Shown here one piece after another: positions 1-7,447 of a stretch of 14,733 bases of DNA. A model generated the notes under the pieces. The model worked only from the letters and a program-made list of their open reading frames with translations. It did not search any database and was not told the DNA's origin. Origin of the DNA: RUG14300 sp964619685 (GTDB lineage Bacteria > Bacillota > Clostridia > Christensenellales > CAG-1252); the NCBI GenBank assembly GCA_964619685.1, contig CAZUET010000037.1, forward strand, positions 1 to 14,733. Direction: 5' to 3'. The stretch's first letter is position 1. Each line of letters begins with the position of its first letter. A program made the translations under genes and the position numbers.

Positions 1-14
1 CATTTTTACCCATA

Positions 15-48
15 ATCTATTCGCAAAAGCATTCTTTTGCGAATAGAT
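15..48. repeat. Perfect 15-bp inverted repeat (hairpin/palindrome)
   Basis: The arms ATCTATTCGCAAAAG (15-29) and CTTTTGCGAATAGAT (34-48) are perfectly complementary around a 4-nt loop, CATT. Neither strand has a U-rich tract after the stem, so it is not a standard intrinsic terminator. It lies just upstream of possible minus-strand ATG codons at 13-11 and 3-1, which would start a gene running off the left edge, but neither has a convincing Shine-Dalgarno sequence. It could be an operator or a leader hairpin of that off-window gene, or the end of a gene coming from the left. The palindrome is certain; the role is unknown. It is unrelated in sequence to the TRTAYA repeats further right. Confidence 0.6.
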
Positions 49-165
49 ATAACAAAGTTTACATTTTTACAAAAAGTGCATCTGCAATAATTGTCAATAT
101 TTGGCTTAGGATAGAACACATCTACCCTATTTCAAAAACTCCTATCTAACTTGAAAAACAATAAC
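49..165. other. Intergenic stretch without recognisable gene
   Basis: This AT-rich stretch lies between the hairpin at 15-48 and the first TRTAYA-type site at 166. I found no open frame with a ribosome binding site, no RNA gene and no strong promoter. A minus-strand TTGACA occurs at 97-92, but no good -10 hexamer lies at normal spacing from it. The stretch 181-279 is likewise without a supported gene. Confidence 0.5.
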
Positions 166-180
166 TGTATAGAATGTACA
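165..180 (+). repeat. Isolated copy of the C-TRTAYA-N3-TRTAYA repeat
   Basis: This is a single exact copy (TGTATA-GAA-TGTACA, preceded by C) of the 15-bp near-palindrome found throughout the left 775 bp. It lies about 100 bp left of the next copies and is the only one whose central triplet contains a G. It may be an outlying binding site of the same DNA-binding protein. That role is inferred only from the shared motif. Confidence 0.6.
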
Positions 181-278
181 TATCGCCCGATTTTTGTCGA
201 ATAGAATATTTTTTGCCATGGGATACTTTTTAAAAATGTGACCATTATATATGTCTATTTATCAATCAATTACATTCT

Positions 279-315
279 CTGTACATTATGTACTGTTACT
301 GTATATTATGTATAG
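279..315 (+). repeat. Doublet of TRTAYA-N3-TRTAYA repeats, 20-bp spacing
   Basis: Two copies start at 280 (TGTACA-TTA-TGTACT, one mismatch) and 300 (TGTATA-TTA-TGTATA, exact). Each is preceded by C and followed by G, so both outer bases of the palindrome are kept. The 20-bp distance equals the period of the main array at 450-663. The doublet lies about 30 bp upstream of a minus-strand TATAAT at 249-244, which lacks a good -35. An operator role for a leftward gene is therefore possible but unproven. Confidence 0.6.
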
Positions 316-389
316 GTAAAAAAATCATATCCATCAACTACCCTATCAATACATTACCAAAATCATTGATTTAATAGTTCAACCACTTG

Positions 390-427
390 CTATACATTTT
401 ATACATGTACTGTATTTTTTTGTATAG
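390..427 (+). repeat. Doublet of TRTAYA-N3-TRTAYA repeats, 20-bp spacing
   Basis: The first copy at 391-405 is exact (TATACA-TTT-TATACA). The second, starting at 411, is a variant with TGTATT and TGTATA half-sites separated by four T residues, one more than usual. Both are preceded by C. The next array copy begins at 450, about two periods later, so this doublet may be the eroded edge of the main array with one unit missing around 430. Confidence 0.6.
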
Positions 428-448
428 TATCAAATAACAAACCTCTAT

Positions 449-664
449 CTGTATATTTTATACAGCAACTATACATAATATACACCTATTACACGTACAA
501 GATAACAACTATACATATTATACACTAACTGTACAAATCATACATAGTCTGTACAAATTGTACATCATCTATACATAATGTACATCCTCTATACGAATCG
601 TACATTATTTATACGAATTGAATAACACTGTATATTTTGTATATTTACTGTATATAATGTACAG
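449..664 (+). repeat. Tandem array of a 15-bp near-palindrome with 20-bp period
   Basis: Eleven units start at 450, 470, 487 (shortened), 510, 530, 550, 570, 590, 610 (degenerate), 629 and 649. Each is built as TRTAYA-N3-TRTAYA with an A/T-only central triplet in the well-preserved copies, followed by a variable linker of about 5 nt. The first unit with its flanks (449-465) is a perfect palindrome. Half-site centres alternate 9 and 11 bp apart, close to one DNA turn, so all half-sites would face the same side of the helix. The shortened third unit does not break the phase: 470 to 510 is still 40 bp. There are no direct repeats with unique spacers, so this is not a CRISPR array. The layout resembles multi-operator, iteron or partition-site arrays bound cooperatively by a dimeric protein. 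No such protein gene is visible in the window, so function is open. Confidence 0.85.
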
Positions 665-727
665 AGAATTGTATTATTTTCTCAGCAATCTAAATTAAAA
701 GAACCGTTGGTTTGAATTAATAAAAAT
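665..727. other. Spacer between main array and operon-end hairpin
   Basis: This 63-bp AT-rich stretch separates the main array from the hairpin doublet at 728-768. Only a partial motif-like GTATTATTTT is seen near 671. I found no gene or RNA element in it. Confidence 0.4.
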
Positions 728-768
728 ACCTATACATTTTGTATACACACTGTATAAAATGTATAGGT
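728..768 (-). terminator. Probable operon terminator built from two repeat copies
   Basis: Two copies of the TRTAYA-type repeat (731-745 and 751-765, 20 bp apart) lie head to head with flanking ACC (728-730) and GGT (766-768). Together they form a stem of about 18 bp with two G-T pairs and a 5-nt loop. On the minus strand the stem starts 7 nt after the TAA of the last gene and is followed by ATTTTTATT, a short U-rich tract. This matches intrinsic terminator layout, although the stem is AT-rich with few G-C pairs. It may also, or only, act as a protein-binding doublet. The position after the final gene favours termination. Confidence 0.6.
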
Positions 769-775
769 AAATCGA

Positions 776-2023
776 TTAACATACTTCATTATATAATAGC
801 TTCAATAGGATTCCTTTCAATGCAATCTTTACATGCTCATAGGTTATTCCGCCTTGTAAATAAGCAATGTATGGTTCTCTTATCGGCGCATCAGCCGAAA
901 GCTCGATACTTGCTCCCGCAACAAATGTTCCTGCTGCCATTATGACTTCATCATCATATCCAGGCATCGCCCATGGCATTGGTAAAACATTGGAATCGAT
1001 CGGTGAATAATACTGTATCATTTGAATGAAGGAGATCAGTTCTTCTTTTGTATTAAACCTTATCGATCGAATAATATCGTTACACATTTTATCGGGTGTC
1101 GGTGTTGTTTTATAACCGATTTTTTCTAATGCATACGCCACAAGAATGCTCCCTTTAATAGCATTTTTGACAACACTCGGGGCTAAAAAAAGCCCTTCAT
1201 AATAGTTTGCATAGCCTGTAATATATGAACCGACTTCATTTCCCAATCCCGGTGCAGTAAGTCTATTTGCACAGTCCTCTACGAGTCTTTCTTTTCCTGC
1301 TATATAACCGCCTGTAGGTGCAATTCCACCACCAATATTTTTTATCAAAGATCCGGCCAAAACATCTACGCCAAAATCAGTCGGCTCTACCCTATCGGTA
1401 AATTCACCATAGCAATTATCCACGAAAACAATACAATTTTTGTTAACTGATTTAACAACTTTTACAGCTTCACCTATATATTCACAAGAAAGTGCATCTC
1501 TTATACTGTAACCTCTGCTTCTTGTAATAAATACTACTTTTATTGTTTTATCCTCTGTAAGCACTTGTTTTATAGCGTCAAAATCGAATTTTCCGTCTAA
1601 TAATTCGGTTTCTTTATAATTGATGCCATATTCTCTTAATGAACCGCCAGTGCCTGAAATTACGCCCCTGAGAGTGTCATACGGTGCACCCGTGATGCTG
1701 TATAAAGTATCACCTTGCCTTAATAATCCGAATAATGCGATAGTGAGAGCATGCGTACCGTTTGCAATAAGGGGTGAAACAAGTGCTGATTCGGTATGAA
1801 AAACATCGGCATACAGACGGCACAATGCCTCTTTACCGATATCACCGTAGCCATATCCTGACGATCCCTTTAAATGCCTTTCGGCAATTTCTTCCTTACG
1901 AAATGCATCAAGAACCTTTTCTTGGTTATATAGAGCTATATCTTCTACTTTTTTGAAAATGTTTTGAGCATCGTTTTCAGCTTGCTCTATTATTTTTTTT
2001 ACTTCATTAATATGATCATTCAT
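776..2023 (-). CDS. Methionine gamma-lyase family PLP enzyme (YnbB / 'aluminum resistance' type)
   Basis: This 415-aa protein belongs to the fold-type I PLP enzymes of the Met_gamma_lyase family, often annotated as aluminum resistance protein or YnbB. The likely Schiff-base lysine is K228 in the segment GSLIKNIGGGIAPTGGY (224-240). VDNCYGEF (201-208) supplies the usual cofactor-contacting Asp and Asn. The C-terminal block with SADAPIREPY (376-385) and YLQGGITYEHVK (388-399) is typical of this family. The true substrate is not settled for the family; sulfur amino-acid lysis is an inference from homology. The start overlaps miaA by 8 bp and has no Shine-Dalgarno sequence upstream, so translation probably depends on ribosomes ending miaA. 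It is the last gene of the operon and a hairpin follows 7 nt after its stop. In many Clostridia a gene of this type follows miaA and hfq; no hfq is present here. Full length, no breaks seen. Confidence 0.9.
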   Translation of the reverse strand: MNDHINEVKKIIEQAENDAQNIFKKVEDIALYNQEKVLDAFRKEEIAERHLKGSSGYGYGDIGKEALCRLYADVFHTESALVSPLIANGTHALTIALFGLLRQGDTLYSITGAPYDTLRGVISGTGGSLREYGINYKETELLDGKFDFDAIKQVLTEDKTIKVVFITRSRGYSIRDALSCEYIGEAVKVVKSVNKNCIVFVDNCYGEFTDRVEPTDFGVDVLAGSLIKNIGGGIAPTGGYIAGKERLVEDCANRLTAPGLGNEVGSYITGYANYYEGLFLAPSVVKNAIKGSILVAYALEKIGYKTTPTPDKMCNDIIRSIRFNTKEELISFIQMIQYYSPIDSNVLPMPWAMPGYDDEVIMAAGTFVAGASIELSADAPIREPYIAYLQGGITYEHVKIALKGILLKLLYNEVC

Positions 2024-2915
2024 GATAATCGTTAATAATTTGTTGTATATTTTGTTCCTTATTTTTATAATCTAAATATGTTGCATCGGGATAGTATCTC
2101 TTAAACCAAGTTAACTGTCTTTTTGCGTAATTCCTACTCTTCCTTTTTACTAATTCAATAGCTTCGTTAAGGGTACAATTACCGTCTAAATACTCGGTAA
2201 TTTCTTTATATCCAATGCCTTGAATAGCTTGAGAATCTCTTTCAATTCCGCTATTGAGCAAGCACATAACTTCTCCTATCAAGCCGTTTTCGATCATAAT
2301 ATCAACACGTGAATTTATGCGGTCATATATATCCGCCCTATCGCCATTCAATATATAGATCATTGAATCAAAACGCCTAATCTTTGTTTCGTCTTCCGTC
2401 GCTTTTGTATTGGATAACGCAATTTCAATAGCTCTTGAAACTCTTTTTACGTCATTAACGGATAATTCATTAGCACGATCCTTATCAAGTGAATATAGGT
2501 AATCCCATAATTCTTGCTTCGATACCCGTTCTGACATTTCTCGAATTCGATTTTTGAGATCTACATCATAGTCTGAAAAGGTCATTTTATAAATTAATGA
2601 ATTAATATACAACCCGGTTCCACCTACTATAATCGGAGTTTTACCTCTTGAATAAATATCATCAATAATTTTAAGTGCCATTTCTTGATATTCGGCAACA
2701 GTAAATCGAGTATTGGGATTGACTATATCTATCATATGATGAGGTATTCCGCATGCTTCTTCTAAGGACACCTTAGCGGTTCCTATATCCATTCCTTGGT
2801 ATATTTGCATACTATCGGCTGAAATAATTTCTCCGTTAAGCCTTTTAGCTAACTCAACCGAAAGGCTCGTTTTACCGGTTGCCGTACAGCCTGTAATAAC
2901 AATTAGTTTTCTCAT
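2016..2915 (-). CDS. miaA: tRNA dimethylallyltransferase MiaA
   Basis: This 299-aa enzyme transfers a dimethylallyl group to N6 of A37 in tRNAs reading UNN codons, giving i6A, the substrate of MiaB encoded upstream. The P-loop-like GCTATGKT is at 9-16, the DSMQIY motif at 34-39, GIPHHMIDIVNP at 56-67, GGTGLYI at 98-104, QGIGYKE at 232-238 and the terminal RNYAKRQLTWFKR at 261-273. Length is close to the family norm of about 300-315 aa. One oddity is that the usual His-Pro of the IHPND segment reads Ser-Val (LSVND, 151-155). The ATG overlaps the mutL stop as ATGA (4 bp) and lacks a clear Shine-Dalgarno sequence, so coupling to mutL translation is likely. The 3' end overlaps the next gene by 8 bp. 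Confidence 0.97.
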   Translation of the reverse strand: MRKLIVITGCTATGKTSLSVELAKRLNGEIISADSMQIYQGMDIGTAKVSLEEACGIPHHMIDIVNPNTRFTVAEYQEMALKIIDDIYSRGKTPIIVGGTGLYINSLIYKMTFSDYDVDLKNRIREMSERVSKQELWDYLYSLDKDRANELSVNDVKRVSRAIEIALSNTKATEDETKIRRFDSMIYILNGDRADIYDRINSRVDIMIENGLIGEVMCLLNSGIERDSQAIQGIGYKEITEYLDGNCTLNEAIELVKRKSRNYAKRQLTWFKRYYPDATYLDYKNKEQNIQQIINDYHE

Positions 2916-4837
2916 ACTATTCGTAAAAACATTTTTTCAAGGTCTTTCTTAGTAAGCTTAATATAGCTTGGCCTACCATGTGGACATTTAGGGTGCATTC
3001 CGTCCTTAAACAACGATTTTAGGAATATTTCGATAGATTGGTTATCAAGATAGGTATTACCCTTAATAGCTGCCCTACAAGCTTTTGTCATCAATCTTTC
3101 TCTTAGTCCGAGTTCAGGATCCTCGTCGGCAAATAAATAACCGACAAGCTTATTAAAATCGAGTTCAGCCAAAAGTAAAGGAAGTGCAGTAATACTGTAT
3201 TCGTTATCAGTTATTTTTTCGATTTCAACACCAATAGCTCTTATCGACTCCAAATTTTCTTCAAAAATGGATATATTATCATTATCCAAAGTCAATGTAA
3301 TAGGTAACATTAGCGGTTGAATTTCAATTCTTTTTTCGTCTATTTGTTTTTTCAGCCTTTCATAAAGAGTATATTCGGCTGCTGCATGCTGATCAATAAG
3401 CATCAAATAATCCTCAAATTCAAGCATTATATAAGTGCCAAAAACCTGACCAACAATTCGGTAATCATAGTTAATTATCGGATGATTATCGATTTGTATG
3501 CGTTGAGGCTCATAAACAGGCTCGAGCTGATCGAAATCTTCAAAAGCAGATGATTGAACAGTATCGAAGTCAGCTTCACAAAAAGATGCTAAACTATTAG
3601 TTTTAGGGGGATTTTCAGTAGGTTTGGGATCTATTTTAATAGAGAAGTCACCACCCATAGCAAACGCATTGAATGCGTCCATTTTGCTCTTTTGATAGCT
3701 CTTTTCTCTATCGAACTCCACTTGATCGAATACAGTACTTTTTGGCTCTTCTATTTCGCTCTCAATTTTTTCTTCATTTTCAGTTTGGAAAGGTGTCATC
3801 CATTCTTCATCTACCACTCCGTCACGTTTTGCAAATACTATTCTCTGTTCGTATAAACTTTCCTCCAATCTCTTTTTAAGATTGCGTTGTAAGAATGAAT
3901 AGATTTTATTATGGTATTCAAATCTTATTTCTGTTTTTGCAGGATGCACATTGACATCGATTTCGTCCGCACTGAGCGTTAATTCAAGAATACCAAACGG
4001 ATATGAGCGTTTAACAAAAAAGTCTTCGTAGACCTTATTTAAAGCGGTCACAAGGGATGTATTACTAACAACTCTACCGTTTACGATAAATGTTTGATAT
4101 GATCTCGTAGGTTTTGAAAACGAAACATCTGAAATATATCCGCTCATTTTCATTCCGTATTGTTCTACATTTATTTCAAGCAGATTCTCGGAAATATCCT
4201 TACCGTAGATAGCTTCTATACATTGTAAAAGCCCCTCTCCACGAGTTTTGAAAACAGCTTTACCGTCCGCATATACCTCGATCCTAATAAAATAATTGGC
4301 AAATGCGAGTTTTTCCATAATAGAGATAACATCTCTTTCTTCGCTCTTATCTTTCTTTAAAAACTTAAGTCTTGCAGGCGTATTATAAAATAGATTTCTA
4401 ACGGTTACTGTTGTTCCCTTTGCTCTTGATGCAGGTATAGTTTCACTTAAAACACCTCCATTACATTCGACCGAATAAGCATCTCCGTTTTCAACAGCTG
4501 ATTCGAGCTTGACCATAGAAACAGATGCAATGCTTGCCATTGCCTCTCCTCTAAAACCAAGGGTAGAAATAGCTTCGAGATCACTTGCTAAGGCAATTTT
4601 ACTCGTTGCATGGGGTAAAAATACCTTATCGAACTGATCTTTCTCAATTCCCGAACCGTTATCGGATACCTCAATAAAGCTTACACCGCCTTCTTTGATA
4701 GAAACGATTATCTCGGTTGCACCGCTATCGATAGAGTTCTCGACAAGTTCCTTTACTACACTTGACGGTTTTTCAACGACCTCGCCAGCCGAAATTTTAT
4801 TATAAATACTACTGTCTAATACATTAATTTTAGCCAT
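2912..4837 (-). CDS. mutL: DNA mismatch repair protein MutL (endonuclease type)
   Basis: This 641-aa protein is the matchmaker and nicking enzyme of mismatch repair, acting after MutS. The N-terminal GHKL ATPase (about 1-330) has ELVENSIDSGA (30-40), DNGSGI (59-64) and GFRGEAM (94-100). A charged, low-conservation linker runs from about 340 to 455. The C-terminal dimerisation/endonuclease domain carries the metal-binding motif DQHAAAEYTLYE (482-493), ACR (586-588), CPHGRP (618-623) and FLR (637-639), the set expected in bacteria without MutH. QPLMLP (507-512) resembles the sliding-clamp-binding motif of Bacillus MutL. The start has GAGAGGG about 8 nt upstream and overlaps the end of mutS by 8 bp; the stop overlaps miaA. 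No defects seen. Confidence 0.98.
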   Translation of the reverse strand: MAKINVLDSSIYNKISAGEVVEKPSSVVKELVENSIDSGATEIIVSIKEGGVSFIEVSDNGSGIEKDQFDKVFLPHATSKIALASDLEAISTLGFRGEAMASIASVSMVKLESAVENGDAYSVECNGGVLSETIPASRAKGTTVTVRNLFYNTPARLKFLKKDKSEERDVISIMEKLAFANYFIRIEVYADGKAVFKTRGEGLLQCIEAIYGKDISENLLEINVEQYGMKMSGYISDVSFSKPTRSYQTFIVNGRVVSNTSLVTALNKVYEDFFVKRSYPFGILELTLSADEIDVNVHPAKTEIRFEYHNKIYSFLQRNLKKRLEESLYEQRIVFAKRDGVVDEEWMTPFQTENEEKIESEIEEPKSTVFDQVEFDREKSYQKSKMDAFNAFAMGGDFSIKIDPKPTENPPKTNSLASFCEADFDTVQSSAFEDFDQLEPVYEPQRIQIDNHPIINYDYRIVGQVFGTYIMLEFEDYLMLIDQHAAAEYTLYERLKKQIDEKRIEIQPLMLPITLTLDNDNISIFEENLESIRAIGVEIEKITDNEYSITALPLLLAELDFNKLVGYLFADEDPELGLRERLMTKACRAAIKGNTYLDNQSIEIFLKSLFKDGMHPKCPHGRPSYIKLTKKDLEKMFLRIV

Positions 4838-7445
4838 TCTTTGCCCTCTCGACCAAATCAGATAATGCTATCAAAGCTTGCATAGGCGTAAGCGAATTTA
4901 CATCGGTTTCCTTTAATATTCCAAGTATTTCCTCGCCCAACTGATTAGAAAACATATCCATTTGCTGATGCGTTTGTTCTCCTAACGCACCCTCAATGAT
5001 AGCTTCATTATCCTTTATGGTCCGTTTTTCAAGTTCTTTAGATATTTGTTTAGCCCTATCTGTAACAGCTTTTGGGACACCTGCTAAGCCTGCAACCTCT
5101 ATACCAAAGCTCTTATTTGTTCCACCTCTTGCTATCTTATGTAGGAATATCACGGTATCTTGCATTTCGTTAACAAGTATTCTATAATTTTTAATACCGT
5201 CCATCTTTGTTTCAAGGTCTGTCAATTCGTGATAGTGTGTTGCGAAAAGTGTTTTACACTTGATGACCTTATTTACATACTCAAGCACAGACCAAGCAAT
5301 GGATAGTCCGTCGCAAGTAGATGTTCCTCTACCTATTTCGTCAAGTATCAGTAGACTTTTTGAAGTCGCATAATTCAATATATTGGCAACCTCTATCATT
5401 TCTACCATAAAGGTACTTTGAGCATTAGATAGATCGTCGCTTGCACCTACACGGGTGAATATTCTATCGGTAACACAGATTTCAGCCTTTGTACAAGGAA
5501 CAAAACAACCTGTATGTGCCATTAAAACTATTAATGCAATCTGACGCATGTATGTGCTCTTACCTGCCATATTAGGACCTGTAATTATCATAGTACGGCA
5601 GTCATCGTCAAGGGTACAGTCATTAGCAATAAACTTATTTTTATCGATAAGTTTTTCTACAACAGGGTGTCTTGCACCGACTATCTTATAATGTTTTACC
5701 TTATTATTAATGATCGGGCAAACATAATTGTTTTCGTAGCTTACAATAGCAAACGACAATAAACAGTCTAAGACTGCTAATGAGTTAGCAGTTGTGAGCA
5801 TTGGAGAAACGATATTCAACAATTCTTCTTTAAGTGAATAGAAAATATCCATTTCCTTTTGAACAGCAAGATCATGAGAATTAAATATCTTTCCTTCCAT
5901 GTCTGCAAGCTCTTGTGTTTTATATCTTTCCGAATTAACGGTAGTTTGCTTTCTTATATATGAATCCGGTACAAGATCAACGAAGCTTTTTGTTACTTCG
6001 ATATAATAACCAAATACCTTATTATTGGATATTCTAAGTGTTTTTATACCTGTTTTTTCACGCTCCGACGCTTCATATTTACGAAGCCATTCATTTGCAT
6101 TATCTTTTATCGAGCGTAAATTATCCACTTCGCTGTCATATCCCGGTGCTATAAAACCGCCGTCCGAAATAACAACAGGCGCATTTTCGACGATAGCTCT
6201 TGATATTTTTTCGGTTATATCATCAAAAACGTGGATCCTTTTTTCTACCTCATGCAATAGGCCCGATTTTGCTTTTGATAAAATAGATTTAAAAACAGGT
6301 AGAAGGAGCAGACATTGAGCAATGCTATACATTTCTCTTGGATTTACCGTACCGAATGCGACCTTTGTTGCAAGTCTTTCAAGATCTCTCATTGGTCCGA
6401 ATGCATTAATCAATTCGTTTCTTAATTTACTATTCTCAACCAACTCTTTGACTGTCATCAATCTTTGATTGATATGTACCGGATTTTGAAGTGGTGCATC
6501 CACCCATTTACGTATCTTACGAGCACCCATCGAGGATTGAGTTCTATCCATCAACCAAAGAAGTGTCCCCACCTTACGCCTATCTCTTAGTGTTTCTGTC
6601 AACTCAAGATTCCTGCGTGTATTAGCATCGATAAGCATTATATCGTTGTTCTGCACATAGGTGACCTTTGTGAATTGTGACAAAAATCTTTTTTGTGTTT
6701 CGTTAAAATACTGTATTAAGGCACCGCAAGCAGGAATGCCGTGTTTCTTATCTTGTACCTCAAATCCTTCAAGAGTAGAAACATTGAATTGCTTTAAAAG
6801 TATTCCGTTTGCTTCAGCAAATCTATATGCCCAATCAAAATAAAGTTGAGGCTTGACCTTATACAAGGCTTCGGAAGAAAAGACATCTTTAGCTCCGCTA
6901 TTACAAATAATTTCAGATGCATGTATACTATTAAGCATGCTTTCAGCATTCTTTATTGCATCATCGCCTAAATATTCGATCATATTAAGCTCGCCTGTAC
7001 TTAAATCAGCCCAAGATATACCTACTCCGCCGACATCAACGAAAATACTTGCAATAAAATTATTTTTCTTATCATCGAGAATAGAGTCTTCTACAATCGT
7101 ACCGGCACTGATAACTCTTACAACATCACGCTCTACTAAGCCTTTTTGATCCTTTGGTGATGTCAACTGCTCGCATATTGCTACCTTATAACCCTTAGAT
7201 ATAAGTTTTGAAATATAGGTATCTACCGCATGATAAGGCATACCGCACATCGGAGCACGCTCTTTCAATCCGCAATCTCGCCCGGTAAGAGTTAATTCGA
7301 GTTCCTTCGATGCAATTATGGCGTCGTCAAAAAACATCTCGTAAAAATCACCAAGACGATAAAGAAGTATACAATCTTTATATTGTTCTTTTGTATCGAG
7401 ATACTGACGCATCATCGATGATATTTTATTGAGATCAATCTCCAT
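4830..7445 (-). CDS. mutS: DNA mismatch repair protein MutS
   Basis: This 871-aa protein recognises base mismatches and small loops and recruits MutL. The mismatch-reading Phe-X-Glu is present as F34-Y-E36 in GDFYEMF. The ATPase domain has Walker A GPNMAGKST (623-631), the signature region with DDLSNAQSTF (670-679) and Walker B LLILDEIGRGTS (698-709). QMDMF (828-832), just before the C-terminal helical tail, fits the consensus for binding the DNA polymerase sliding clamp. Length and domain order are normal for MutS1. The ATG is 2 nt after the miaB stop and AGGAGTG lies about 10 nt upstream, partly inside miaB. It overlaps mutL by 8 bp, so MutS and MutL should be made together. Confidence 0.98.
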   Translation of the reverse strand: MEIDLNKISSMMRQYLDTKEQYKDCILLYRLGDFYEMFFDDAIIASKELELTLTGRDCGLKERAPMCGMPYHAVDTYISKLISKGYKVAICEQLTSPKDQKGLVERDVVRVISAGTIVEDSILDDKKNNFIASIFVDVGGVGISWADLSTGELNMIEYLGDDAIKNAESMLNSIHASEIICNSGAKDVFSSEALYKVKPQLYFDWAYRFAEANGILLKQFNVSTLEGFEVQDKKHGIPACGALIQYFNETQKRFLSQFTKVTYVQNNDIMLIDANTRRNLELTETLRDRRKVGTLLWLMDRTQSSMGARKIRKWVDAPLQNPVHINQRLMTVKELVENSKLRNELINAFGPMRDLERLATKVAFGTVNPREMYSIAQCLLLLPVFKSILSKAKSGLLHEVEKRIHVFDDITEKISRAIVENAPVVISDGGFIAPGYDSEVDNLRSIKDNANEWLRKYEASEREKTGIKTLRISNNKVFGYYIEVTKSFVDLVPDSYIRKQTTVNSERYKTQELADMEGKIFNSHDLAVQKEMDIFYSLKEELLNIVSPMLTTANSLAVLDCLLSFAIVSYENNYVCPIINNKVKHYKIVGARHPVVEKLIDKNKFIANDCTLDDDCRTMIITGPNMAGKSTYMRQIALIVLMAHTGCFVPCTKAEICVTDRIFTRVGASDDLSNAQSTFMVEMIEVANILNYATSKSLLILDEIGRGTSTCDGLSIAWSVLEYVNKVIKCKTLFATHYHELTDLETKMDGIKNYRILVNEMQDTVIFLHKIARGGTNKSFGIEVAGLAGVPKAVTDRAKQISKELEKRTIKDNEAIIEGALGEQTHQQMDMFSNQLGEEILGILKETDVNSLTPMQALIALSDLVERAKNG

Positions 7446-7447
7446 AA

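Noticed and set aside
92..97. Minus-strand TTGACA as a -35 box
   Set aside because: The hexamers 16-18 bp downstream (such as TTTTGT) do not resemble a -10 box.
142..219. 25-codon minus-strand ORF starting at 219 (MAKNILFDKNRAICTFYTVI...)
   Set aside because: It has no Shine-Dalgarno sequence, runs through a repeat copy and shows no recognisable feature; it is probably a chance frame.
244..269. Leftward promoter with TATAAT at 249-244
   Set aside because: No acceptable -35 hexamer lies at 16-18 bp; the nearest TTGATT is only 14 bp away. It is kept only as a possibility.
518..526. DnaA box (TTATACACT) suggesting a replication origin
   Set aside because: It is an imperfect single match created by the repeat itself, and there is no DnaA-box cluster or dnaA/dnaN nearby.
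449..664. CRISPR array
   Set aside because: The period is only 20 bp, with a 15-bp near-palindrome and 5-nt linkers. There are no spacers of 25-40 bp and no cas genes in view.
739..945. Plus-strand reading frame across the end of the lyase gene
   Set aside because: It starts in the terminator hairpin and runs antisense to a clear PLP-enzyme gene, with no ribosome binding site.
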